In this document: positions 20,992-31,883 of the stretch, one piece after another
How the letters are laid out: each line of letters begins with the position of its first letter
Position numbering within the stretch: the stretch's first letter is position 1
NCBI RefSeq assembly: GCF_035046485.1
Contig: NC_085137.1
Location: 342,416,505-342,480,504, forward strand
Origin: Aedes albopictus
Lineage: Eukaryota > Arthropoda > Insecta > Diptera > Culicidae
Direction of reading: 5' to 3'
DNA: 64,000 bases
Notes under the pieces: generated by a model
What the model was told of the DNA's origin: nothing
Database searches by the model: none
Seen by the model: only the letters and a program-made list of their open reading frames with translations
Position numbers and translations under genes: made by a program

Positions 20992-22781
20992 TTAGAACAA
21001 TCGGATTTCCTGTGCAATAGTATTTTTAATCCAGTCCGAATGATAGAGCGTATCGACGAATATGTCATTCGTCGTAGACCCGCATCTTGGCAAGCCTAAT
21101 GCAAACATTCCTTTGAGGTAATATCTGTTGACACCCAATGAGGTTGCTTGATACTGCAGTGCGCTTCCACTTTTGAAACTAAAACAATCACTTGCTTTTC
21201 CGGTGTTCTTTACGCAAACGAAATTGTCCTCAGGAGTTAGGACAATTTTTATGGCATTGTATGCTTTGATGCACTGTTTAATGTCTTGCAGCTGCACTGT
21301 TTCACGGTGCAGTACTTTTGGTTCTCCTGCTCTTTTCCAGCCAACAATGAAGTGATTTGCCCTGGAAGCACGGGATTTTGGCAAACAAATGGGTTGAACA
21401 TTTGACATTCGTTTTGAAACTGGTCGAGAAAGCTTGATTATTGCAATATTGTGTCCATAACCAGACAATCCAAATTGCGGGTGATGAATAATTTTCATCA
21501 CGGAAATAGATTCAGCTGCTATTTTCTCTCCATCCGGCCCAATTTCGAAATCTTTGGATAAATCAAAATCCCCCAGCCGCACAGCTTTCCTAAAATTGAA
21601 AAATATAATTGTTGGGAATTGTCTAGTTGATGCCAAAGAAGTTACAATTTGAAGTTGGCACATGTTTCACACACGCAGTGACCAGTAGTAAGTACAAATC
21701 GTGGATGGATCAGCACGCCTCCACACACCGTTTCGATGTTTCTGAAGCTTGTGACGTTATACTCCAGTATAGTAACCCATGGATATTGTTGAAAAATCGG
21801 TTTGTCGCTTTCAGGAACGCTTGGATCGTGATGGTCTTCTCCACATTCTTCCAACTCAAGCAAATTATGTTGCTCCATGTTTCGTACGGATGTAATCCAA
21901 TCCGACAAATCTGTAACGTTGGCAAAAACTACATACTGTCTTGGATCACAACGTTTGTTTATAGATGTGGTACTACGCACTCCAGCAGAGGTGATTCCCG
22001 TTATGTACCACGTTCCGTCCTTATTAGTGAACATTCCACCGCCACTGTCGCCATAACATGCATTAGTAGCATTTCTGTTTCCAGCACAATAGTTACTGTG
22101 GTCAGCAGCCAGGAGGACACTGAATAAAACTGGATCACTTTTCAAACAAGTAGAGAATTCCACAAAGTTTAGATCGGCTTTCTGTAGTATCGTTTCCATT
22201 TGGTTTGTTTCGCCAATACCCCAACCAACCACGGTGCCTCGTTCAAATGGGCGATTTTTGGAAGGGAGGCACACCGGTTGAATAAAATCGGAAAACTTAA
22301 CCTTGTTGAAAGTTTTCAGGAGAGCAACATCGTAATGATGGTTCCAAGGATTGTACTTTGAATGACGAACAACCAGCTTCACACCGTAACCCTTTTGTTC
22401 TGCTCCACCGATGTTCAGGTTGGTGACTCCCAGCTTCATGCTCAAAAGATTAGGCGGGAGTGGAATCGCACTTATGAACGTACAATGAGCTGCAGTCAGT
22501 ACAAATGAGGAACTGATCAGAGTTCCCCCACATCGATACGTTTGCGTAGATTTTTCGTGCTTTAACAAGAAGATTGCTGCATGCCAGGGCCATTCTCCAG
22601 GAACGGAGTTCTCGCCCCCGAGAATCAAGGGCAAGTGTGTAAGCGGTCTACGGCCACATGGTTCTTCTAGAATAGATAAACATGGATGTGCTTTGTAGTT
22701 GACTCACAATTTGGTCTTACCTTTCGCAAAAGTTTGAAGAACCAGCATAGCAAAACATGCCACTTTCAAAACCGTTTGCAT
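20992..22781 (-). CDS. Secreted tandem S1 serine protease with pseudoprotease second domain (559 aa, 3 exons)
   Basis: Model on the minus strand: exon 1 22781-22721, exon 2 22666-21646, exon 3 21589-20992 (1,680 nt including TAA). Introns of 54 and 56 bp have GT-AG ends and keep frame. Residues 1-20 form a signal peptide (MQTVLKVACFAMLVLQTFAK). A short pro-region (PCGRR) precedes domain 1, whose mature start would be ILGG at 35. Domain 1 has a full triad: TAAHC His81, Asp133 in YDVALL, Ser228 in GDSGGG. Domain 2 keeps GHC His350 but has Asn408 instead of Asp (HNIAII), and the Ser loop CFSFKSGS has lost the Gly-Asp of the oxyanion region, so it is probably inactive. It should be extracellular. 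The paralogue at 42648-44561 has the same architecture. The position equivalent to 189 is Asn, so trypsin specificity is not expected. The substrate is unknown. Confidence 0.9.
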
Positions 22782-22876
22782 TTTCTTCCGACAGCGTATG
22801 CGGCAAGTTGAAGCGATTTCGATAAACTAATTGTGCAACAGTGAGAAAAAAGGGCGAGAGCACATCTTGTACCGAT

Positions 22877-22887
22877 GGGGATTCCCC
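22877..22887. promoter_or_regulatory. kappaB-like palindrome upstream of protease gene 1
   Basis: GGGGATTCCCC, a full match to the Rel/NF-kappaB consensus GGGRNWYYCC, lies 96 bp upstream of the ATG at 22781. A kappaB-like core also lies upstream of the paralogue. In insects such sites mediate Toll/IMD control, but function here is inferred only from sequence and position. Confidence 0.5.
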
Positions 22888-23149
22888 GGTAGGCGCCGAC
22901 GGACACACCACTCAAACGATTGATCAAACATCACCACACAACCGGTCAATTCGCTCAGATTTGTGCTATGTATGATTGCTTATGACAAACGTAGTGTTAA
23001 TCTGAGCGATTTTGATGATCGCGTGTCAAGGTTTGATCTACCGTTTGTGTGGTTTAAAGATGCTCTCTCGAAAAAGAACTGTTCAATCGTTCAGTGAGAT
23101 AAGAAGTCGCGCATGTGAAGAGCATGGGCAATACTTTAAAATTAAACTA

Positions 23150-23625
23150 GGGTGTTGGTACTAGTAGTGGACCCCCTAAGCCATCGAAATTCACTTCTGC
23201 GGCTTTTTAGCTATATTAAGGCAGTGAATTGTTCCAAAGTGGATTTTTTTAACAAGTTTCACGTCCCCTCTTTATGTAAAGACCGTCAAAAATACAACAA
23301 TAATAAATTATTCCAGTGTAATACGCATTTGAAAATACGCATCGATGTTACCTATAATGGACACCACCGGGGTCCATTATAGGATTATTTACAAATGTCT
23401 TGCAGCCTATTTGATTTCCATGTTAGCTGTCATGCCGCCGACGGTGCCTATAGTGGACCTTTTTGAGTGTTTACATTCATTATTATTTTGCGGCCACTGA
23501 ATCATTTGTTTGCCAAGAACCCCCGGTGGAAGTTGCCTGGAAACAGTTGATTTGGGCATTTATATTTGAGTTTTTCTGAAGGGGGTCCACTATAGGCGCA
23601 GGGTCCACTACTAGCACACAACCCC
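23150..23625. mobile_element. TA-flanked MITE with GGGT...ACCC ends
   Basis: Flanked by TA (23148-23149, 23626-23627). The ends GGGTGTTGGTACTAGTAGTG and, reverse-complemented, GGGGTTGTGTGCTAGTAGTG both run into GGACC. An inner pair of GGTCCATTATAGG-type motifs lies near 23370. No transposase. Confidence 0.8.
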
Positions 23626-23629
23626 TATG

Positions 23630-23950
23630 TGGTTGTTTTTGCGTTTCTCAGAGCGACTGTTTCCGAGAAAGTATAAATGCAGCAGGTTGAAGCAAGCCTT
23701 TGATGATCAGCAAGATCAGTGTTCACATTGAGTTCTGTTAGCCTTTCAGGACGCGCCCGTTTGATGCTAAAACTGCACCACGCTCGCGCTATATACGACA
23801 ATTGAGATATTTTAGCAGTGTTGTATTTTTTACAACAGCGCGTGTCCTTAACGGTTAAACATGATGTCTCAGAGCAGAAAGCATAGGCATTGTTACAATT
23901 TGACCATAATGTCATAATGACAAAGTAAAGAAGTTGTAGTGAGAGATGTC
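23630..23950. other. No gene recognised
   Basis: About 320 bp between two mobile elements; short ORFs only, none supported. Confidence 0.4.
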
Positions 23951-23959
23951 ACTTATAGG

Positions 23960-24356
23960 GCTATGCATTTACGACTTTCTTCGTTTGTCTTGTATAAGTG
24001 TTTTCTCTCCCATTTGTTTTTCTCTGTTTTTGTCTTTGTGTTGTTCCTGGCCATCCGGTAGATGAAAAGCCCATTACAAGCTGGTGCTGAATTGCTACGA
24101 AGACAACGAACACGCCATTACGTTATATCTACCGGATAAGCTTCAGAGAAGCCTTACTTCCAGTGCTACCACGCCCATCTTAAACGCATGTGTGACCCAC
24201 TAATCTCGAGCTTCCACGAGTATCCTGGCTCCGTCCCGTACTAACCATGTTGTACAAGAAAGATATGTGTATATAAAATACAAAAAAAAAATTTTGGCTC
24301 CGCAAAGCGTTAAACGCAACTGAGCCTCAAATAAATAAACTGGTTAAAAAAATAAA
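23960..24356 (+). mobile_element. LINE 3' untranslated end with A-rich tail
   Basis: Ends TTTTGGCTCCGCAAAGCG...GAGCCTCAAATAAATAAACT followed by an A-rich tail (to about 24356). The GGCTC/GAGCC stem and the AAATAAAT motif match the 3' end of the ORF1-only element at 35999-37329 (minus) and the fragment at 4941-5121. Probably a 5'-truncated insertion without coding sequence. Confidence 0.5.
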
Positions 24357-24463
24357 ATAAATTGTCATTACGCTCTAGAATTTCTAGTCTGAACTTTTTC
24401 ATGACTATTACGTTTGAATGAATACATTCTTTTATTTCTGTTCGGGTCCGTCACTTCGACTAG

Positions 24464-25034
24464 TTTTTTTTTTATTCCTTGTTGGGTATCTAAGTCACTG
24501 CGACCAGTTGATAGATCTATTGTGACACATGCCCATTTTTATTTAGCTTTGTCAAGTCGACGTATCACCATTGGTATTGGTAATAATCAGATTTTGACCA
24601 GAAGCGATATCCCAACACGGTGTCACACTTCGAATGAATTGGACCACCGTATTTGGGTTTGTCCTCCAGACATCAAAGGGTTCTATTAGCCCTTTGTCGA
24701 AGAACCTAATTCTTTTAGTTATAACTGCCGGACAACGGCATAACAAGTGTTCCGAGTCTTCTGTATCTATGCCGTACAAGCGACATACATCATCTTGAAG
24801 TTTTCCAATAACCTTCAGATGATACCGGCTCGGACAATGACCTGTTAAGAGGCCAGTTAAAGTACTAATATCTTTTTTGGAAAGTTCCAGAATTTTGCGA
24901 GTGTTTGCAACGTTTGGCTTTATAAAACGCTTAGACTGCCTCGCAGTTGTGGTGTTCTCCCAAATGGATTTTATTTTCTGCTGTTCCCAAGCTTTAAACT
25001 CCATTCTGAGAGAAGTTATTAGACCTATTGTGAC
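24464..25034 (-). pseudogene. LINE ORF2 C-terminal fragment, minus strand, split by a hAT-like element
   Basis: From 25034 to the stop at 24552 the minus strand reads a typical LINE C-terminus, including ARQSKRFIKPN, LTGLLTGHCPSRYHL and SEHLLCRCPA, a Cys/His-rich tail that follows RNase H in several LINE clades. About 75 nt of 3' UTR and a poly(A) (T-run near 24465-24475) follow. The reading continues in frame beyond the hAT-like insertion (25035-25606) for a few residues (to about 25640), so the insertion hit an already 5'-truncated copy. Clade not resolved. Confidence 0.75.
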
Positions 25035-25606
25035 CAAGGATGGGAAAAAATCATTAAAATATTGCGTATCCCTCACTCACATCCATGCACAATCTGATGC
25101 GAGTGTGCTTCTCCCCCAGCCAAGCAGAATCTTTCCACTTTCATTGCCCATTCTTTCTAATCGCCGAGCACCGGGCGACGCAAGCAACTGCGGCCGAATG
25201 AATCGCTACCGAATCTGAGTGCCGAAGGCGAACGAACCAATATTGAACGAATGTTTGCGTTCTGAGTCGGGTGCGAGAGCATTCGTTTTGGAACGTTCAT
25301 TTAGCGTTCAGTGGAAGCATTCAGTACTGGGAATTGAATCAGTGAGTGCGTTTTGATTCAATCAGCTGAATGCCACTCGGTAGTTGAGAGAGCGAACGTT
25401 CTTTTCATATACACCGATGCAAGCTGATCCAATTCGCTCTCTATTTGTTTCTCTCCTGATTCGCTTCGTTGGCGTCGGTGGCGAGCCGTTCGTGCTGCGT
25501 TCGTTCTTAGTGCGCCGTGCTCTCACTCAGTATTGGGTTGTTGGCGTTCTTTTTGCTAGTTTGCATCGCCGGCATTCGGGTGAGCGAATGAGTTTTCCCA
25601 TGCTTG
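25035..25606. mobile_element. hAT-like non-autonomous element, 572 bp, 8-bp TSD
   Basis: Ends CAAGGATGGGAAAA and, reverse-complemented, CAAGCATGGGAAAA. Flanked by a perfect 8-bp duplication ATTGTGAC (25027-25034 and 25607-25614). The interior is GC-richer than the surroundings and rich in GAACG/CGTTC-like words. The ORFs inside are not transposase-like. A smaller relative by termini lies at 35734-35907. Confidence 0.9.
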
Positions 25607-25744
25607 ATTGTGACATTACTCGTATCCTGAGTATAGTGCATGTAGCATTACACCATTGCAAAAAAAGGGCAATAAAATATCGATTTTGCTACAGTTTTTG
25701 TTTTGTTTTCTTAGAACCACCAGAAGCTATCAAATTTGTTAATA

Positions 25745-27357
25745 CAGTGATAGACATTCGTTTAGCCGAGACAAAAAAAATTTCAAAAAAATGTCAGGAA
25801 ACTCATACAAAAGATGTTATGATAAAACTTTTTCATCGTAGTGATAGTATATCTAGTACTGTTTTATAAAAATGTGATACATCATACTTACATATACACT
25901 GAAACAAAAACGAGGGTAAAACCCTTCAAATGTCATTTTTTGCCTAGACATTCGTTTAGCCGAATTGAGCATTTTTTAGAATTCCATAATAAAAAACTAA
26001 CAAATATCGAAAAATATCCAATAAAGTCATTTTGTATGGTGACCTGCATTATAGATCGACTTGTAAATCATGAATTAGGTCGTTTTTGGAAGTGTTGCCA
26101 TATTAATTTTGCATGCATCTCATATAAATATGTCATATTATTGTAAATGTTTCCAAATTGAGATTTGATGTAGTTATTTTTATCGGAAGCGTTTCAAAAG
26201 AATGCAATGAAAGTTTCATGACCAAAGCAGGTTGAAAATTTACGAAAAACAATGTTTTTAACAGAAAAATATAACGCAAACCATCAAAAAATCACGTATT
26301 TAAGTATTGTTTTGATGAAATATTATGGTTTCGCTAGCATAAATCACAGCGTTTACTACTATTACGTCTTCTAATAGCTCCCAATACCTTCCAGACTGTA
26401 TTCTGGCTGAAATAACATACATTGGACGGCTCATATTTCGAGAAATGGCACTGAAAGTATTCAAATTTCTAGCATGAACTACTTGTTTCATAATTTAGAC
26501 ATTCTTTTCAAATAAATCATGTTAAAAATGAATGTGGTTCACAACTAAGACTCATTTATAATATATTTCTCCAGATTGAATGAAATAAGTCAATTGTTTG
26601 ACCAAATCTTGCATTTTTGTATGAGCATCTGTTTTTAAATAAACAGGGTACAACAATTCTGACACTACTTGCAGTTCTTTCACTTAGTAGTCTTTTAACT
26701 CATTTATTAATGCTAGTATCAAACAGGTATATCCCACAGGCATTAGGGCATGTCTTTATTTCAATGAAGAACTATTTATTTTAGCTTTTATCAATCCCAT
26801 TTTAAAGTTTAAACAACCAAAAACTAGTATACTTAATTTTTTCATGACATTTTATGTAATAATTTGAACATTTCTAACAATAATTCTGTGCCATATTTTC
26901 AAAACTACTAATCTAGCTTACGTTTGAGTGTTTACAGAAATCATTTTTCTTAAATAAATTTGTTTATCGTCGCTTCTCCTTATCGAGACATATTTTTATA
27001 ACATTTCTCTGAATTTCACAAATAAATAAACTTTTAAGGTCAATTATCTTGCTAACACGTCATAAACTCAATGCCTTGGAGTATATCCTCGAAATATATT
27101 CACGAAATTGCAAAAAAAAACTATTGAAAACCAATTTTTCATTTACCTCGGCTAAACGAATGTCTAGGCAAAAAATGACATTTGAAGTGTTTTTACCCTC
27201 GTTTTTGTTTCAGTGTATATGTAAGTGTGATGTATCACATTTTTATAAAACAGTACTAGATGTACTATCACTACGATAAAAAAGTTTTAACATAAAATCT
27301 TTTGTATGGGTTTCCTGACACTTTTTTTGGTCTCGGCTAAACGAATGTCTATCACTG
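25745..27357. mobile_element. Mariner-like element with about 220-bp TIRs, no transposase (1.6 kb)
   Basis: Flanked by TA. Terminal repeats start CAGTGATAGACATTCGTTTA and extend about 220 bp (TTTTATAAAAATGTGATACA, CCCTCGTTTTTGTTTCAGTG, GCCTAGACATTCGTTTAGCC) with few mismatches at 27140-27357. TAGACATTCG recurs at the inner edge of each arm. The centre (about 25970-27140) is AT-rich and has no long ORF. Superfamily inferred from the TA target and the CAGTG start. Confidence 0.85.
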
Positions 27358-27364
27358 TAGGGTA

Positions 27365-28185
27365 AATAGTGTGACACTAAGGAATCCCTGAATGATTTTA
27401 GTGAGGAATCTTAGAAAGAAATCCAGGAAGAGCCCTAAAGAAACTCCTGGAGGAGCGGACCTAGTGTAATGGTTAAAGCGCATGCCTTTCACGCCGAGGA
27501 ACTGGGATAAAGTCCCACTCCCGACAAACTCACAAAATGTGAGTTCTTCCTTCGGAAGGGAAGTGAAGCGTGGATCCCGAGATGAACTAGCCTAGGGCTA
27601 AAAATCTCGTTAATACAAATAAAAAAAAAGAAACTCCCGGAGGAATCCGCAAAGAAAATTCTGGACTAATCTCTGCAGGAACTACTTGTATGCACACCTG
27701 AAGGAACTTCTGCAGAAATCTCTGCTGGTTCAAGAATCTGTCTTAGAGAGATCCCGGCAGAAACATCTGAAGAAATTCCTGATTGGAATTTTCGAGGAAT
27801 TTAATAAGGAAATGTTGGAAGAATCCCCGAAGAAATTCCAGGAGAATTGCCCAAATTCAAGCTGAAATCCCAAGGGAATTACATCAAGAATCCCCTAAAA
27901 AATTCTAGGATTCCGAAGCGGGAATTCTCTAAGGGTTTCTAGATATATTCAACGAAAAAAATTCCAGGAGAAATCCCAATAAAATTCAGGAATCCCCTTA
28001 AGAATATCCAGAAGGAATCCTCAAAAGAAAGGGAATACATCCAGGAGGAATCACTGAAAGAATTCCAGGAGAAATCTCTGAGAGAATTCTAGAAGGAATT
28101 GCCGAAAGAATTTCACGAGGAACCCTCAAAGCAATTCCATCAGGAATCCCTGAAGGAAGTCGAGAAGGAATACCCGATGGGTGGT
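27365..28185 (+). repeat. 15-bp GGAATTCC-type array, block 1
   Basis: Degenerate tandem units of about 15 bp close to GGAATTCCTGAAGAA, interrupted by a SINE (27455-27626). The period is a multiple of three, so several frames stay open and encode Gly/Ile/Pro/Glu pentads. These are not genes. Confidence 0.8.
27455..27626 (+). mobile_element. tRNA-derived SINE, about 172 bp, plus strand
   Basis: The tRNA-like head has CTAGTGTAATGGTTAAAGCG (A box) and GGGATAAAGTCCCA (decayed B box); the tail is AATACAAATAAAAAAAA. Flanking duplications of 18 bp, AAAGAAACTCCTGGAGGA at left (27437-27454) and the same with one C at right (27627-27644), mark the insertion. A second copy lies at 61323-61502 (minus) and a 3' fragment near 46788-46840. 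Confidence 0.88.
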
Positions 28186-28189
28186 TTAA

Positions 28190-28796
28190 CCCTCTAATAC
28201 CCAATCCCGTCTTCAGGCGGGGTATAGTTTGAGCATTTTTGTTTCGTGGAAAATCATGTTTTTTATATTTTTGGCTAATATTTAGGACTGTTCTGTATAT
28301 CTCAAAATGCTTTTTGGTGTATTTTAAAGCGTATTTACATTTTTTTAAATCATTGAAAAATTGATGTTTTAGTCAGCTTTTAGAAGTCATTGTTTATTTT
28401 GTATTGAATCGCTACAATTAACATATTTTAATTTTTTCCCAAATCATTCTATCCTTGTTTAATAGTTCAAGGGAATCGATAACACTCTCAAATTATTTTC
28501 CTCAAAATTACACGGAAAATAAAATTTTCTGTGGAAAAAATTTTAAAATAATAATATTTCAACAATAATCATAAAATTTCAAAATGTTTTCATCCCAAAA
28601 TTTCCGTTCCCCAAATTGGCTTCCAGGAAAAATATAAAAGTGTGGGGATGTTCAAAAATAAAAAATAGAAAACTCACAAACTGAAATTCACTAAATTGAG
28701 AATTAAAAAGAATCATCTTCCAAAACATGTTTAAATCGCGTTTAGATGACGAAATATGATATTTGGATCAAAATCAAAAATTTGGGTATTAGAGGG
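28190..28796. mobile_element. piggyBac-like MITE, CCCTCTAATACCC ends, TTAA-flanked
   Basis: 607 bp with inverted ends CCCTCTAATACCCAA and its complement, flanked by TTAA (28186-28189, 28797-28800). piggyBac elements start with CCC and duplicate TTAA. The interior is AT-rich and noncoding. Confidence 0.85.
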
Positions 28797-28984
28797 TTAA
28801 GTTAGCTTAGAGTTAGGGTCAATTAAAAAAAATGTATTTCCGACACGCGGGTGATTGATAATAGTTTAAATGTATTTTAACAAATGAGGATGATAGTGTG
28901 TAATAATACGCAGAACGCCTAGATTAAGTGTATATGAATGTAATAATTGAATGAGAAACCAATAAAGGTCACAAAAAATACCCA

Positions 28985-30071
28985 ATGAAATTCCAGTGGG
29001 ATTTCCTGAAGGATTTCCTGGAGGAATTCCTGAAGAAACTACAGGAGAAATCCCTGCCGGAATTTCAGGGGGAACCCCTGAAGAAATTCTAGGAGGAATC
29101 TCGAAAGGATTTCCAAGCGGAATAATCAAAGGATTTCCGAGAGGAAATCCTGAAACAATTTCAAGAGGAATTCCCATAGGAAGCCCAGGAGAAATCTCCG
29201 AAGGAATTCCAGGAGGTATTCCCGAAGGGGCTGTAGCAGAAGTTCCAGGAGGAATCTTCTAAGGAAATCCAGGGGGAATCTTCGAAGGAATTCTAAGAGA
29301 AATCATCGAAGAAATTCCTGGAATTTCAGTGGAAATCCTCGGCAGAATATCAGGAGAAAACCCTGGAAGAATTTCAGGAGGAATCCATGAAGAAAATCCG
29401 GGAGGAATCTCTAAATGAAGTCTAAGAGAATCCTGGAGGAATTCTATGTGGAATCCCGAAAAAGGTGATTCTCCCAGGAGGGACCTCCGAAGAAGTTCTA
29501 AGAGAAATCACAAAAGGAATTCCAGGAGGAAACCACGAAGGAATTCCAGGAGGAATCCTCGAAAGGGATTTCGCGAAGGAATTACGGTAAAAATCTCCAA
29601 AGTATTTCCAGGCGGAATCCTCGAAGGATTTTCAGCGGAATCTCTCAAAGCGAATCTTACCTGATAGAGGAACGCGAAAGGATTTGCAAGAGGTATACCC
29701 TAATGAATTCCTGGAGGAATTCCAGAAGGAGATGCAGAATGAATTCATGTAGAGGCTTCACGAAAGATCCCTCACGAATGTTATGGGGATATGCCTGTAT
29801 ATAATGCTAAGAAAATTATTGAAGGAACTCTTATAAGATTCCCTGAAAGAACTCCTGTAAGAATTCTTGAATGAGCTTCTGGAGAGATCTCTGATGTAAC
29901 TCCCGGAGGCATCCGTGAGTCCTCTTGGAGAAATCTCAATCTACAATCTGAAAGAACCCCAGGAGTGATCTCTAGGAGAACTCTTGGAAGGATCCCCAAA
30001 TGAACTTCTCGAGGAATCCCCTAAGGATATCCTGAAAGATTTATAGAAGGAACTCTTATAAAGAAATCCCT
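28985..30071 (+). repeat. 15-bp GGAATTCC-type array, block 2
   Basis: The cleanest block: GGATTTCCTGGAGGA, ATTCCTGAAGAAACT, ACAGGAGAAATCCCT and similar 15-mers follow each other. It translates as GFPEGFPGG-type pentads in an ORF at 28996-29262. Preceded (28805-28985) by sequence with CCAATAAAGG that may be the tail of a retroposon. Confidence 0.85.
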
Positions 30072-30075
30072 ATAT

Positions 30076-30488
30076 CCCTTTCGTGACGAACCAGCACAAT
30101 TGTGCTGTTGAGCGGTAACAGGTTTGCACATTTTTTCATATGTTTAGACTTTGTTTAAAGTGATGTAAACTGTTTTCATAATTCAGCCATTACTTATACG
30201 TGTATGTGTGAAAACAATCTTTTGTTTACGCTGCCTGTAGGATTTATCGCAACAAGGTAAACAAAAAAGTGGACAAAAACCGTAAAACACGAAAAAGTTT
30301 TATGTGTCGCATATTTTTTATTTCCACTTTATCTAGGCAGTCAAAGCTAGAACTCGAAAGATAAAGAGTAGTTCTTTCAAATAAGGCAAAATAATTGTTG
30401 CTTTGTTGGGAAATCTAAGAGTTCTGTAGAGCCAAAGTTGAGCCATTTGTATGGAGATTTCACTTTTTTGTGCTCCGTCTCGAAAGGG
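30076..30488. mobile_element. piggyBac-like MITE, CCCTTTCGTGACG family, at an ATAT site
   Basis: Inverted ends CCCTTTCGTGACG and CGTCTCGAAAGGG. It matches 57738-58150 in reverse orientation (shared AGCACAATTGTGCTG near one end and CTCCATACAAAT-type sequence at the other). Flanked by ATAT (30072-30075, 30489-30492), whereas the other copy sits in TTAA. Confidence 0.85.
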
Positions 30489-30492
30489 ATAT

Positions 30493-31345
30493 AAGAGCTT
30501 CTGGGGAATCCCTGAATTCTCCTGGAGGTAACCTTGGATCCTCCTATAAGAATATCTGAATGCCTGTAGAAATTCAGGAAGAATCTCTGAAGAAACGTCT
30601 ACAAGAATCTCTGAAACTCATTAAGGAATCTCCGACGGAACTCCTTGATCAATTTCTGTAAGAACTTCTGCAGGAATTTCTATTGGATCTTCAGAATGAA
30701 TCGCTGCTGGAACTCCTTTACTAATTTCTTAAGACCTCCTGCAGGGATTCCTGAAGAAACTTCTTACCGAATTCTTGATGGATCTCCAGAGGCATTTATG
30801 AATTCTCCTGAAAGAATCTCTGAAAAGACTTCTGGAAGGATACGTTAGAGAACTTCTTTTGAAATAGCTTTAGGAAACTTCTGGAAAATGAACCCATGGA
30901 GGCATCCCTCTTGGAGCTCCTAGGGAGATCCCTGAACGAACTCCTGGAGAGATTACCACAGGAACTTTTGTAGAAATCCTTGAAAGGACTCCTGAAAGAA
31001 TCTCTAAAAATATTCGTGAGGTATCCTGAAGTAATTCAAAGAGGAATCCCCGAAGGATTTTCAGAAGGGATGTTAGAAAAAATTGCTGTAAGAACCCTTG
31101 ATGAAACTCCTGGAGTGATTACTGCAGAATGTCAGGAGAAATCCCTTGATAGAATTTTAGACGAATTTCTGAAGAATCTCCTGGACGAATCTCTGAGGAA
31201 ATTCCTGGACTAGTTTCCAAAGAAACTCCTGTAGGAATTCCTGAAGGAACCTCTGAAGGACCTCCAATGGAATTCCCTAAAGCATCTTCTGGATGAATCG
31301 TCGATGCATCTCTTGGAGGCATCCCTGAATGCTCCAGAAAGAATT
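30493..31345 (+). repeat. 15-bp GGAATTCC-type array, block 3
   Basis: Continuation of the array after the piggyBac-like insertion; more diverged (AACTCCTGGAGAGAT, ATCCCTGAAGGAACT). Confidence 0.75.
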
Positions 31346-31880
31346 TTTTTTTGAGTTTTCTTTGAAGGTATTCCTCCGAAGTAACATTTTAAGTTTTGTT
31401 CGGCTCTATAAGAGATCTTCATGAACAATTTCATAAAACTTGCAATAAAACTGATTGATACGTCAAAACCTCTTGATAACATTTTTAAGAGCATCTTCTG
31501 GCTAAGTGGATCACTCTCTGAGTGGTTTTGCAAACCACATTAAGAGAAGCAATAAAACTGTTTTAAAACTTAGTTGAAAAATTTTTTATTCTCGAAAAGA
31601 GGTTGAAAACTTTGACAGCTGAAGATGCAGATAAGTTTCTTCGATGGCACGTAAAGTTCAGGAGGATACTTCATTTGTAAGTAGATAGCGATCATTTCAA
31701 AGTAATATTTTAGTAGTGATTGTGTTGGTAGGGTTATGCGCATTAAATTTTACCGTGAATATCAGGGTTGCAGAAACATAAAATTAATGCGCTCCGAAAA
31801 TAATGAACATTATCATCTTGGAATGAAATTAATCGAATCACAAGAAAACTCAGCTGAGAGAGTTTATTTATGTGGGCATG
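31346..31880. other. No gene or clear repeat recognised
   Basis: AT-rich segment between the 15-bp array and the Harbinger-like element; no supported ORF. Confidence 0.45.
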
Positions 31881-31883
31881 TAA

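Noticed and set aside
25384..25869. 161-codon ORF on the plus strand
   Set aside because: It begins inside a hAT-like element, crosses its target duplication and ends in a mariner-type TIR. No domain.
28996..29262. Collagen-like Gly/Pro/Glu ORF
   Set aside because: A product of the 15-bp array; several frames and both strands are equally open.
27365..31345. CRISPR-like array
   Set aside because: The repeats are contiguous and degenerate with no unique spacers, and the genome is eukaryotic.
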